Source of the DNA: Sphingomonadales bacterium
GTDB lineage: Bacteria; Pseudomonadota; Alphaproteobacteria; Sphingomonadales; Sphingomonadaceae
NCBI GenBank assembly: GCA_028868335.1
Contig: JAGWUU010000028.1
Span: 1-17,439, forward strand
DNA length: 17,439 bases
Direction: 5' to 3'
The notes beneath the pieces were generated by a model. It made no database searches. It was not told where the DNA came from and saw nothing but the letters and a program-made list of their open reading frames with translations. Below, piece after piece: positions 1 to 6,378 of this stretch (position 1 is its first letter; every line of letters starts with the position of its first letter). A program made the position numbers and the translations under genes.

Positions 1-7
1 CAGCCAT
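1..7 (-). CDS. Start of a probable P4-type tyrosine integrase (partial, cut by window edge)
   Basis: Only the start codon and the next codon (Met-Ala) plus one base lie in the window, read on the minus strand from position 7, so the protein itself cannot be identified. The call rests on context. The sequence just upstream carries two GGGGGTAT-type repeats (15-25 and 28-37 read on minus), a pattern I associate with the leader of P4-family integrase genes in Proteobacteria. The gene lies immediately beyond the 3' end of a tRNA gene on the same strand, the usual position of such integrases, and these proteins commonly begin Met-Ala. If correct, the enzyme recombines an island into the tRNA-Gly 3' end, and the island extends left of the window. 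It could equally be any other small-leader gene; this is inference. Confidence 0.4.
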
Positions 8-14
8 TTCGCAA

Positions 15-37
15 ATACCCCCCAAAGATACCCCCAA
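15..37 (-). repeat. Paired G-tract repeat in the leader of the partial left-edge gene
   Basis: On the minus strand two near-identical G-tract repeats of the form TTGGGGG(G)TAT lie 13 bases apart (plus-strand positions 15-25 and 28-37), the nearer ending 7 bases before the putative start codon. Such doubled repeats are familiar upstream of P4-type integrase genes, where they may serve translation initiation or autoregulation; that role is inferred here. Confidence 0.45.
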
Positions 38-51
38 TCGAGTGCGATTGT

Positions 52-88
52 ATGCGGCATCATGCGAACGCATGCGAACAGCTATGCG
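52..88. repeat. Helically phased ATGCG repeats next to the tRNA (possible integrase arm-type sites)
   Basis: The pentamer ATGCG occurs four times, at 52-56, 62-66, 72-76 and 84-88, with spacings of 10, 10 and 12 bases, about one DNA turn. The central two copies form a tandem 10-mer (61-70 and 71-80) differing only in the last base. The array sits between the tRNA 3' end and the putative integrase start. This is where arm-type binding sites for an integrase or its directionality factor would be expected. The repeats are seen directly; the function is inferred. Confidence 0.5.
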
Positions 89-149
89 TCTAATATGACG
101 GATTTCTGGGGTTTGTCGAGACGGTAACGGACGTCTATGGACGGGGAAA

Positions 150-223
150 TGGAGCGGGTGAAGGGAATCGAACCCTCGTCGTAAGCTTGGGAAGCTTCTG
201 CTCTGCCATTGAGCTACACCCGC
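150..223 (-). tRNA. tRNA-Gly, anticodon CCC
   Basis: The minus strand folds into a complete tRNA. The 7-bp acceptor stem GCGGGTG pairs with CACCCGC, the D arm is GCTC/GAGC, and the anticodon arm has loop TTCCCAA with CCC at positions 34-36. There is a 4-base variable loop and a T arm with TTCGATT. The outermost anticodon-stem pair is a G.A mismatch. Discriminator U and the terminal CCA are encoded (CCA at 150-152). It reads the GGG glycine codon. The 3' end points toward the left window edge and a probable integrase gene, so it is a likely island attachment site. The gene appears intact, as expected when the element restores the tRNA 3' end. Confidence 0.96.
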
Positions 224-258
224 CCGGGCGGCTGCCCTTGCCACAGCGGGCGCGGGGT

Positions 259-264
259 GGTCAA
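259..264 (-). promoter_or_regulatory. Possible -35 element for the tRNA-Gly gene
   Basis: TTGACC on the minus strand (264-259) lies 36 bases before the mature tRNA 5' end, a suitable place for a -35 box. No convincing -10 hexamer is seen at 17-bp spacing (GCAAGG), so this is weak support only. Confidence 0.25.
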
Positions 265-280
265 CAGGGGATGCGTTTCG

Positions 281-1060
281 TCAGCCGCGCTGGGTGCGGC
301 CGCGGTCCATCACTGCGTGGCGGCGGGCTTCGACCTCGGCACCGGTGATGGCGCCGTTGCGCGTTGAGGAGCGGCTGTGTTCCAGTGCGAGACCTTCGCC
401 GAACGGAAGCGCGTAGCCATCGTCGATCAGGGCCTTGTAGGTCTGGACCATGGCGGGATCGATCCCGGCCATGTCCGTCGCCAGCGCCCTGGCCACCGGC
501 AGCAATTGGTCCTCAGGAACCACACGGTTGACAAGCCCCCAGGCGCAGGCCGTGTCGGCATCGAGGAAGTTTCCGGTCAGCGACAGTTCCTTGGCGCGGC
601 TGATCCCGATCATGCGGCTGAGCTTTTGTGACAGGCCCCACCCGGGCATGATGCCGATGCGGGCGTGGGTATCGGCAAAGCGGGCATTCGAGCTGGCGAT
701 CAGCACGTCGCATGCCAGCGCCAGTTCGAACCCGCCGGTGATGGCGACGCCGTTGATCGCGCCGATCACCGGCTTGCGGCACAGTTCAACCGCCTTGACC
801 GGATTGGCTGCCGGATCGCTGGCATTGGCGGCGCCAAGGCCTTCCACGCCCAGTTCCTTGAGGTCAAGCCCGGCGGTGAAGGCGCGGGTTCCGGCTCCCG
901 TGAGGACGATGGCGCGGATCTGCTCTTCACCGTCGAGTTCGTGCATCGACTGGGCGAGCTGCGCCCTGAGGCCGCGCGACAGCGCATTCATTGCCTCGGG
1001 CCGGTTAAGCGTTACCACGGCGATGGGCCCATCGCGTTCCACATTGACCAGCAGCGTCAT
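281..1060 (-). CDS. Enoyl-CoA hydratase/isomerase family protein (crotonase fold)
   Basis: A 259-residue protein of normal crotonase length. Family members bind acyl-CoA esters and stabilise an enolate in an oxyanion hole. Visible landmarks are the LNRPEAMNAL N-terminal motif (18-27), the oxyanion segment AFTAGLDL (60-67), and GGFELALACD (109-118) with Glu112 at the place of the first catalytic glutamate (Glu144 of rat mitochondrial hydratase). The second catalytic position (rat Glu164) is His132 in FADTHARIG, so standard hydration of trans-2-enoyl-CoA is doubtful; isomerase, hydrolase or another crotonase activity is possible. It is the last gene of the seven-gene operon, 14 bp after the small membrane-protein gene. 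The start is ATG at 1058-1060. Family membership is certain, substrate unknown. Confidence 0.93.
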   Translation of the reverse strand: MTLLVNVERDGPIAVVTLNRPEAMNALSRGLRAQLAQSMHELDGEEQIRAIVLTGAGTRAFTAGLDLKELGVEGLGAANASDPAANPVKAVELCRKPVIGAINGVAITGGFELALACDVLIASSNARFADTHARIGIMPGWGLSQKLSRMIGISRAKELSLTGNFLDADTACAWGLVNRVVPEDQLLPVARALATDMAGIDPAMVQTYKALIDDGYALPFGEGLALEHSRSSTRNGAITGAEVEARRHAVMDRGRTQRG

Positions 1061-1074
1061 TCCCAGTCTCCCCT

Positions 1075-1386
1075 TTATTGGTCGAGCTTGTTCCCATCGA
1101 GCGCAGCGCCGAAGCGGCGCGACAGCGCCAGTCCCGCCAGGATAAACCCCAGAGCCAGCGCGATCGCTCCATGCGGCACGTTCTGCGCGTAGGCATAGCG
1201 CGCCAGCGCCGCGCCGGTGAAGAGGTTGAGCGCCCCCCAGGCAAAGTTCTCGGTCGGCGAGGCCATGGCTTCACCCCCGGGCGGCCGCCACGGCGTGAAG
1301 AAGCGCCTGCCTTGCAGCCCCGCGACGAGATGCGGGACCGCGTTGCACAGCAGCGCCCCGGCGAAGAACAGCACCAGCCAATTCAC
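1075..1386 (-). CDS. Small integral membrane protein, unknown function
   Basis: A 103-residue hydrophobic protein. Three probable membrane segments are visible: residues 2-21 (starting NWLVLFFAGA), around 46-65 (WGALNLFTGAALARYAYA), and about 72-90 (GAIALALGFILAGLALS). A short basic loop with RRFFTPWRPPGGE lies between the first two. I do not recognise a named family. It starts 4 bp after the stop of the upstream SDR gene and ends 14 bp before the crotonase, so it is co-transcribed with the catabolic genes. It could be an accessory or uptake-related membrane component, but nothing in the sequence proves this. Confidence 0.8.
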   Translation of the reverse strand: MNWLVLFFAGALLCNAVPHLVAGLQGRRFFTPWRPPGGEAMASPTENFAWGALNLFTGAALARYAYAQNVPHGAIALALGFILAGLALSRRFGAALDGNKLDQ

Positions 1387-1390
1387 GCGA

Positions 1391-2179
1391 TCAAAGCCTG
1401 GTGCGGGCGCTTTGCCCGTCGTCGATGCGGATGATCGCGCCGGTGACGCATTCGCTGGCCGGGGCGACGAGGTAGAGCAGGGTCGAGTCCATCTGCTCGG
1501 GAACGGGGATGCGTTTTCGCGGCAAGTGCGGGGCGGGGTTGCCGCCCATCCGTTCGAACATGCCGTCAGTCATCTCGGAAACGAACATGCCCGGCGCGAT
1601 CGCGTTGACGTTGATATTGTAAGCCGACCATTCGACCGCCAGCGCCTCGGTCATCCGGGCGATCGCGGTCTTGGTCACGGCATAGAGCGCCGCCCCGCCG
1701 CCATCGTAGCGGAAGTGCGCGACCGAGCTGATGTTGACGATGCGCCCTGGCTTGTCCGCCGCGATCAGCCGCCGCGCGACCTCGCAGGCGAGGATCCACG
1801 GTCCGCGCAGGTTGACACCCAGAACCTGGTCGATCAGTTCAAGGCTCATCTTGTGCGCGAGCCGGGCGTCGGGCATCCCGGCGTTATTCACCAGGATGTC
1901 GACGGTGCCGAAGGCCTGTTCGGCAGACGCGACCGCCGCGATCAGGCTGTCAGCGTCGGTTGCGTCCATCTGCACCGCAAGCGCCTTGCCTCCGGCGGAG
2001 CGGATCCTGTCCGCCAACGCCTGCAGCCGGTCGAGCCGCCGCGCCGCCAGCACGACCGCCGCGCCCTGGCTGGCAAGCACCTCGGCGAAACGGGCGCCAA
2101 GGCCCGAGGAAGCCCCGGTGACGAGCGCGACGCGGCCGTGAAGGTCGGTCGAGGCGTTAGGCAGGGGATAGTCGCTCAT
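1391..2179 (-). CDS. Classical short-chain dehydrogenase/reductase (SDR)
   Basis: A 262-residue Rossmann-fold oxidoreductase with all classical SDR signatures. The cofactor loop is TGASSGLG (21-28), NNAG is at 98-101, Asn123 sits in GVNL, the catalytic serines are in NISS (149-152), and Tyr166 and Lys170 are in YAVTK. Two arginines after the second strand (AARRLDRL, 45-52) suggest NADP(H) preference, although this is only a rule of thumb. It probably interconverts a hydroxyl and a keto group, perhaps supplying the ketone for the monooxygenase or acting on a 3-hydroxyacyl-CoA. The start codon is separated by one base from the stop of the HCCA-isomerase-like gene, indicating translational coupling. 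Substrate unknown. Confidence 0.94.
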   Translation of the reverse strand: MSDYPLPNASTDLHGRVALVTGASSGLGARFAEVLASQGAAVVLAARRLDRLQALADRIRSAGGKALAVQMDATDADSLIAAVASAEQAFGTVDILVNNAGMPDARLAHKMSLELIDQVLGVNLRGPWILACEVARRLIAADKPGRIVNISSVAHFRYDGGGAALYAVTKTAIARMTEALAVEWSAYNINVNAIAPGMFVSEMTDGMFERMGGNPAPHLPRKRIPVPEQMDSTLLYLVAPASECVTGAIIRIDDGQSARTRL

Positions 2180-2180
2180 G

Positions 2181-2786
2181 TCACGCTCCTATAGCCGCCT
2201 CGACCACGTCGCGCAGGCGGTCCTTGCCGAACCACATCTCGTCGCCGAGGAAGAAGGTGGGAATGCCGAACACACCGCGCGCCACGGCGGCATCGGTATT
2301 GGCGACCAGTCGGGCCTTGATTTCGGGGTCCTGCGCCATCGCGCCAAGCGCGGCGGCGTCAAGTCCGGCAGAGGCCAGTGCCCCGGCCCAGACTTCGGGA
2401 TCGTCCATCTTCAGGCCCTGTTCCCACATCGCGGCAAAGATCGCCTCGATGTAGGCGGGCGCGCAACCGAGCGCCTCGGCGGCGATCGCACCGCGCATCG
2501 CCAGCAGGGTGTTGACCGGGAAGTGCGGGTTCATCCGGAACCCGGTGATCGCATGGCGATCCATGAAGCGGCGCATCTCGAGCATGTCGTAGTCGCGCTT
2601 GGCCTGGATGTGGCCGTAGGACTGCATCGGGCTCTGGTTGCCGATCGCCTTGAAAATGCCGCCCAGCAGGACCGGGGTATAGCTGAAACGCACCCCCGCT
2701 GCCGCCTCGGTCGCGGGGATCGCGCGGTGGACGAACCAGGCGTTGGGGCTGCCGAAGTCGAACAGGAATTCGATCGAGTGTGTCAT
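2181..2786 (-). CDS. 2-hydroxychromene-2-carboxylate isomerase / kappa-class GST-like protein (DsbA family)
   Basis: A 201-residue thioredoxin-fold protein. The N-terminus IEFLFDFGSPNAW places Ser13 where HCCA isomerases and kappa GSTs use a serine to activate glutathione, and there is no CxxC motif. The cis-Pro region GVFGIPTFFLGDEMWFG near the C-terminus is typical. The ATG at 2784-2786 is chosen because it starts the conserved domain and overlaps the upstream stop codon as TGATG. An in-frame ATG 75 bases upstream would add an unrelated tail translated from within the preceding gene. True HCCA isomerases act in naphthalene catabolism, but no other naphthalene genes are here, so a different glutathione-dependent isomerisation or acyl-CoA-linked reaction is likely. 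It is the fourth gene of the operon. Confidence 0.9.
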   Translation of the reverse strand: MTHSIEFLFDFGSPNAWFVHRAIPATEAAAGVRFSYTPVLLGGIFKAIGNQSPMQSYGHIQAKRDYDMLEMRRFMDRHAITGFRMNPHFPVNTLLAMRGAIAAEALGCAPAYIEAIFAAMWEQGLKMDDPEVWAGALASAGLDAAALGAMAQDPEIKARLVANTDAAVARGVFGIPTFFLGDEMWFGKDRLRDVVEAAIGA

Positions 2787-3502
2787 CACCACGTCTCTCC
2801 GTACGGCCGGATTTCCTGTTCGAAGGTCCAGGCTGATTTCGGCTGGTTGTAAAGCGTCCAATAGGCGTCAGCCACGGCCTCGGGTGGCATGAGCAGGTCG
2901 GGCTGGGCGGCGAGCGCCTCTGCCCCGATCCGCTCGGTCACGCGGGCGCGAACATATTCGGTGTCGACCCCGGCGTCGATCACCAGATGGGCAACGTGGA
3001 GGCCCTGCGGCCAGTACTCGCGCGCCGCCGATTGGGCCATGGCGCGCAGTCCCGCCTTGGCGGCAGCGAAGGCGGCATAGCCCGGATTGCCGCGCAGGCC
3101 TGCGGTCGCGCCGGTGACGAAGATCTTGCCTTCCCCACGCGGCGCCATAATTCGTGCCGCCTCGCGCACCGTGGCAAAGCCCGCAAAGCAGGCCATTTCC
3201 CATACCTTGCGGAACACCCGGTCGGTGGTCTCGGTCAGCGGAAACTGGACGTTGGCGCCGACGTTGAACACCACCAGCGCGAGCGGGGCGATTGCTTCGG
3301 CCTCTGCGAGGAACGCATCGACGTCCTCGCTTTGCCGTGCATCAAGACTGCGCCCGGTGACATTGCCGCCGAGCAGCGGCGCAAGCTTGTCTCCGTTACG
3401 GCGCCCGGCGTGGACAGCGAAGCCTTCCGCAGCGAACTTGCGCACGATCCCGGCGCCGATGAAGTCACCCGCCCCAAGCACCGCCACCGATTGCTGCGCC
3501 AT
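2786..3502 (-). CDS. Atypical SDR-family protein lacking the catalytic tyrosine
   Basis: A 238-residue protein with an SDR fold but unusual signatures. The nucleotide loop is LGAGDFIGAGI (9-19) rather than TGxxxGIG, and the NNAG region reads FNVGAN (79-84). In the YxxxK motif the segment is FAAAK, so Phe145 takes the tyrosine position while Lys149 is kept. The catalytic-serine area reads TGATAG (130-135). Related SDR-like proteins with this FxxxK pattern exist, but their reaction is not established as far as I know. It may bind NAD(P)H without classical proton relay, or act as a partner of the other SDR. The start at 3500-3502 follows the thioesterase stop by one base, and its stop overlaps the next start. 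Confidence 0.88.
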   Translation of the reverse strand: MAQQSVAVLGAGDFIGAGIVRKFAAEGFAVHAGRRNGDKLAPLLGGNVTGRSLDARQSEDVDAFLAEAEAIAPLALVVFNVGANVQFPLTETTDRVFRKVWEMACFAGFATVREAARIMAPRGEGKIFVTGATAGLRGNPGYAAFAAAKAGLRAMAQSAAREYWPQGLHVAHLVIDAGVDTEYVRARVTERIGAEALAAQPDLLMPPEAVADAYWTLYNQPKSAWTFEQEIRPYGETW

Positions 3503-3503
3503 G

Positions 3504-3962
3504 CTACTTCCTTTCGATCGGAATTACCGCGACGGTCAGCCGCGAGATGCAGACCAGTTTGCCCGCTTCGTCCTCGATCCGGATCGACCAGATCTGCGTG
3601 GTGCGGCCCAGCGATTCAGGGTGCGCCGTGGCATAGACCCAGCCCGAATAGGCCGGGCGGACATGGTTGGCGTTGATCTCCATTCCCACCGCAACGAACC
3701 GGTCGCGATCGATACAGAAGCTCGCCGCGACCGATCCGATCGTCTCCGCCAGTGCCACCGAAGCCCCGCCGTGGAGTCGCCCGAACGGCTGGTGGGTGCG
3801 ATGATCGACCGGCATTCGCCCCCGCACCCAGTCATCGCCGCTTTCGATGAATTCGATGCCAAGCAGACCGGGCATGGCGTTTTCGCCAAGCGCGGTCATC
3901 GGGGCGAGTGGGGGGCGTTGACCGCCCCACCAGATATTTGCGTTGCTCATCGCAACTTGCAT
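3504..3962 (-). CDS. Hotdog-fold acyl-CoA thioesterase (PaaI/YdiI-EntH type)
   Basis: A protein of about 150 residues with the single-hotdog thioesterase signature FGRLHGGASVALAETIGS. The Glu in LAET matches the catalytic Glu of the EntH/YdiI group, and His-Gly-Gly shapes the oxyanion site. These enzymes hydrolyse acyl- or aroyl-CoA thioesters to the free acid and CoA, usually as tetramers. Here it probably releases a product or clears stalled CoA esters of the pathway encoded by the operon. The start is uncertain: ATG at 3960-3962 is listed, but the ATG at 3948-3950 (MSNANIWW) is equally plausible, and neither has a good ribosome binding site. It lies 53 bp after the monooxygenase stop and one base before the next start. 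Confidence 0.9.
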   Translation of the reverse strand: MQVAMSNANIWWGGQRPPLAPMTALGENAMPGLLGIEFIESGDDWVRGRMPVDHRTHQPFGRLHGGASVALAETIGSVAASFCIDRDRFVAVGMEINANHVRPAYSGWVYATAHPESLGRTTQIWSIRIEDEAGKLVCISRLTVAVIPIERK

Positions 3963-4015
3963 AGGCCCAAAGCGGCGACGATGGCAATCGCCGGAGTGGG
4001 CGTCAGTACGCGCGT

Positions 4016-5554
4016 TCAGGCGGGCACCGCTACCTTTGCGGTCGATACCTTCGCGCTACGTTTTCCGTCGTAGATGAATTCGGGCGCATCGAGATCGATC
4101 TTCGGAAACTCCCCGCGCTCGGCCCAATAGTCCTGGTTGTGGCGCCATTCGGGCTTGTCTCCCCGCCGCGGCATCTGGTCGATCCCGCGCATCAGGTAGC
4201 CAGGGTTGAAGTTGTCGCTTTCGATCCACGGCAGGATTTCCATGCCCTCGTCCTCGGGACGTAGCGCAGCTTCCACCCGCTTCGCGCCGATCGCGTCCAT
4301 GTGGTTGAGCAGGTTGCAGATGAAATCGGCCTGCATGTCGACCCGCAGGGTCCAGCTCGCCCGGAAATAGCCCATCACCCAGCACATGTTGGGAACGCCG
4401 GTGAACATCATCCCGCGATAGGTGACGGTATCGGCCCAGTCGACCGGCTTGCCGTCGACTGCGAAAGGGATATTGCCCATCACCGACAGGCGGAAGCCAG
4501 TGGCCGCGACAATGATGTCCGCCTCGATCTCCTCGCCCGATGAGGTGCGCACGCCCTTTTCAGTGAAGCTGTCGAGCGTATCAGTGTGCACCGTCAGCTT
4601 GCCCGCAACGGCCGCGCGGAAGATGTCGCCTTCGGGGCAGAAGGCCAACCGCTGCTGCCACACCCGGTAACGCGGGGTGAAATGCGGCTCGAACTGGAAA
4701 TCGGGCTTGCCGGTGAAGGCGCGGACCAACTCCTTGAGATCCTCGAACACGGTGTCGGGTTCGGACTTGCAGCGCTCGGTCATCATGTTCTGGTCGTACA
4801 TGATCTGGGCGCGGACAACCCGGTGGATGGTCGGCTCGTCGATCCCGATCTCGCGCAGGCGGTCGGCCAGCTCGTTCTTGTTCTCGCTGCAGAAAAAGTA
4901 GGTGGGCGAGCGTTGCAGCATGGTGACGTGGGCAGCCTTTTCGGCAAAGGCCGGGATCACCGTGGCGGCGGTGGCGCCCGATCCGATCACCAGGATGCGC
5001 TTGCCCGCATAGTCGATCGCGGGGTCCCACTGCTGGGCGTGGACGAACAGGCCCTTGTAGCGTTCGCGTCCCGGCCATTCGGGGACATAGGGATTTTCGT
5101 GGTCGTAATAGCCTTGGCACATCCACAGGAAGTTGCAGGTGAACCGATGGGTTGCCCCGTCGGCGGTGGTGGCATCGACAGTCCAAAGGCCAGCCTTGCT
5201 GTCAAAGCTGCACGCCGCGATGCGATGGCCATAGCGGATGTGCGGGGCGATGCCGTTTTCCTCGATCACCTCGCCCATGTACTTGAGGATTTCCGCGCCG
5301 CTGGCGATCGGGGTGCCGACCCACGGTTTGAAGCGATAGCCGAAGGTGTAGAGATCGGAGTCCGAGCGGACGCCGGGATACTTGTGGGTTTCCCAGGTGC
5401 CGCCAAAGGTCTCCTTCATCTCGAGGATCGCATAGGTCTTGCCGGGGCACTGCTCTTGCAGGTGATAGGCTGAGCCTATCCCCGATATGCCCGCGCCGAC
5501 GATCACCACGTCGAAATGGTTCACGCCCGCCTGCTGCACCGCTGCTGTCGCCAT
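4016..5554 (-). CDS. FAD-dependent monooxygenase of the Baeyer-Villiger (EthA-like) group
   Basis: A 512-residue flavoprotein monooxygenase. The first Rossmann motif GAGISG (20-25) binds FAD; FGGTW (50-54) and the YPGVRSDSD stretch (59-67) follow, as in Baeyer-Villiger enzymes. The Baeyer-Villiger fingerprint is present as YxGxxxHxxxWD (Tyr166, Gly168, His172, Trp176, Asp177), directly before the second, NADPH-binding motif GSGATA (191-196). The family uses NADPH and O2 to insert oxygen into a ketone, giving an ester or lactone; the EthA subgroup takes aliphatic or aryl ketones and sulfur compounds. A Shine-Dalgarno GGAG (5565-5562) lies 7 bases before ATG. This is the first gene of the operon and lies downstream of a perfect palindrome at 5657-5680. 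Substrate unknown; N-hydroxylation is a less likely alternative. Confidence 0.95.
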   Translation of the reverse strand: MATAAVQQAGVNHFDVVIVGAGISGIGSAYHLQEQCPGKTYAILEMKETFGGTWETHKYPGVRSDSDLYTFGYRFKPWVGTPIASGAEILKYMGEVIEENGIAPHIRYGHRIAACSFDSKAGLWTVDATTADGATHRFTCNFLWMCQGYYDHENPYVPEWPGRERYKGLFVHAQQWDPAIDYAGKRILVIGSGATAATVIPAFAEKAAHVTMLQRSPTYFFCSENKNELADRLREIGIDEPTIHRVVRAQIMYDQNMMTERCKSEPDTVFEDLKELVRAFTGKPDFQFEPHFTPRYRVWQQRLAFCPEGDIFRAAVAGKLTVHTDTLDSFTEKGVRTSSGEEIEADIIVAATGFRLSVMGNIPFAVDGKPVDWADTVTYRGMMFTGVPNMCWVMGYFRASWTLRVDMQADFICNLLNHMDAIGAKRVEAALRPEDEGMEILPWIESDNFNPGYLMRGIDQMPRRGDKPEWRHNQDYWAERGEFPKIDLDAPEFIYDGKRSAKVSTAKVAVPA

Positions 5555-5656
5555 CCTCTTTCTCCATCTCTCGGGCCGGTTGCGCCCCGGCCCCGATCCG
5601 CGTTCGAATCGCCAAGAGGCTGCACCATTGACCGGGTCCCTGGCGAGATCAAGTAA

Positions 5657-5680
5657 AAATTAGGGTAACGACCCTAATTT
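5657..5680. promoter_or_regulatory. Perfect inverted repeat, candidate operator of the BVMO operon
   Basis: The arms AAATTAGGGT (5657-5666) and ACCCTAATTT (5671-5680) are exact reverse complements around a 4-base spacer. The 24-bp dyad is AT-rich in a GC-rich intergenic region and lies 102 bp upstream of the monooxygenase start. Size and symmetry fit a dimeric repressor of the TetR, MarR or GntR kind. TAATTT at either edge could serve as a -10 element, so a bound protein would block transcription. No regulator gene lies next to it. It could also form an RNA hairpin, but it has no T-tract and precedes the operon, so an operator is more likely. Confidence 0.6.
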
Positions 5681-5778
5681 GTGCGATTGGATGTGAATCG
5701 CAACGAGGTCATGCAGACGCTTGAAGCAGCGCGCGCCGCCCTTCAGGTGCTTGCGATGGTGGCGGGGCGCCCGGCTGC

Positions 5779-6378
5779 CTAAGCTCCAGCCTGCCATTGC
5801 CGCACTGTTTCCAGCGGCCAGACCAGCATCAGCACGTTGAGCGTCAGGTTGTCGCGGATGAAGTAGAGCGTGAACAGCTCGAGGAACACCGCCAGCGCAA
5901 CACTGCCCCAGGGCGGCAGCTTGCTCGCCAGCCAGAAGCCGAACACCATGAAGCTGATGTCGGACAGCGAGTTGATAACGCTGTCGCCCTCATAGCCATA
6001 GCTTACCGTCACCGCGCGGTAACGGTCGATGATCACCGGCGAGTTTTCGAGCAGTTCCCAGAATGACTCGAACGCCACTGCGATCGGCAGGGCCCAACTG
6101 ACGGGCTTTCCTCCGAACAGCTTCCACTTGCGCCACAGCAGCCAGGCGAAGAAATAGAACAACAGTCCATGGATCAGATGGCTGGCGCTATACCAGTCGG
6201 ACAGGTGCTGGCTGTTTTCGGACGACTGCACCACGCCCCACCACAGCTTGACCGTGCCGCACTTGCAGATCGGCGTGCGGCCCATCGCCAGCAGCCCCGC
6301 TCCGGTGGCGAGCATCACGCCCAGCGCGGTCAGCGCCCCGCGGCGATCGGGCATGAGGGCGGACCGCTCTCCGCTCAC
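5779..6378 (-). CDS. UPF0314 / DUF2585 family membrane protein
   Basis: A 199-residue polytopic membrane protein matching what I know of the UPF0314 (DUF2585) family, found mainly in Alphaproteobacteria and without assigned function. Family landmarks are ICKCG with two cysteines, LWWGVVQSSENSQH, DWYSASHLIHGLLFY, and a stretch with FWELLENSPVIIDRYR followed by GDSVINSLSD. The conserved acidic, Asn and His residues lie at membrane borders and suggest a buried polar site. The GTG start at 6376-6378 is chosen because it overlaps the acetyltransferase stop (GTGA) and has GAGGAG (6389-6384) five bases upstream; the ATG at 6352-6354 is the alternative. It is the last gene of a two-gene unit. Confidence 0.9.
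   Translation of the reverse strand: MSGERSALMPDRRGALTALGVMLATGAGLLAMGRTPICKCGTVKLWWGVVQSSENSQHLSDWYSASHLIHGLLFYFFAWLLWRKWKLFGGKPVSWALPIAVAFESFWELLENSPVIIDRYRAVTVSYGYEGDSVINSLSDISFMVFGFWLASKLPPWGSVALAVFLELFTLYFIRDNLTLNVLMLVWPLETVRQWQAGA

Noticed and set aside
1217..2194. A 325-codon plus-strand frame opposite the SDR and membrane-protein genes
   Set aside because: Arg/Asp/His-rich shadow of the minus-strand SDR, which carries a full catalytic motif set.
2787..2861. A 25-residue N-terminal extension of the HCCA-isomerase-like protein
   Set aside because: It overlaps the end of the preceding gene and is not part of the fold; the internal ATG overlapping the upstream stop fits better.
4586..5473. 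A 295-codon plus-strand frame opposite the monooxygenase
   Set aside because: No domain or plausible start signal; the opposite strand encodes an intact flavoprotein.
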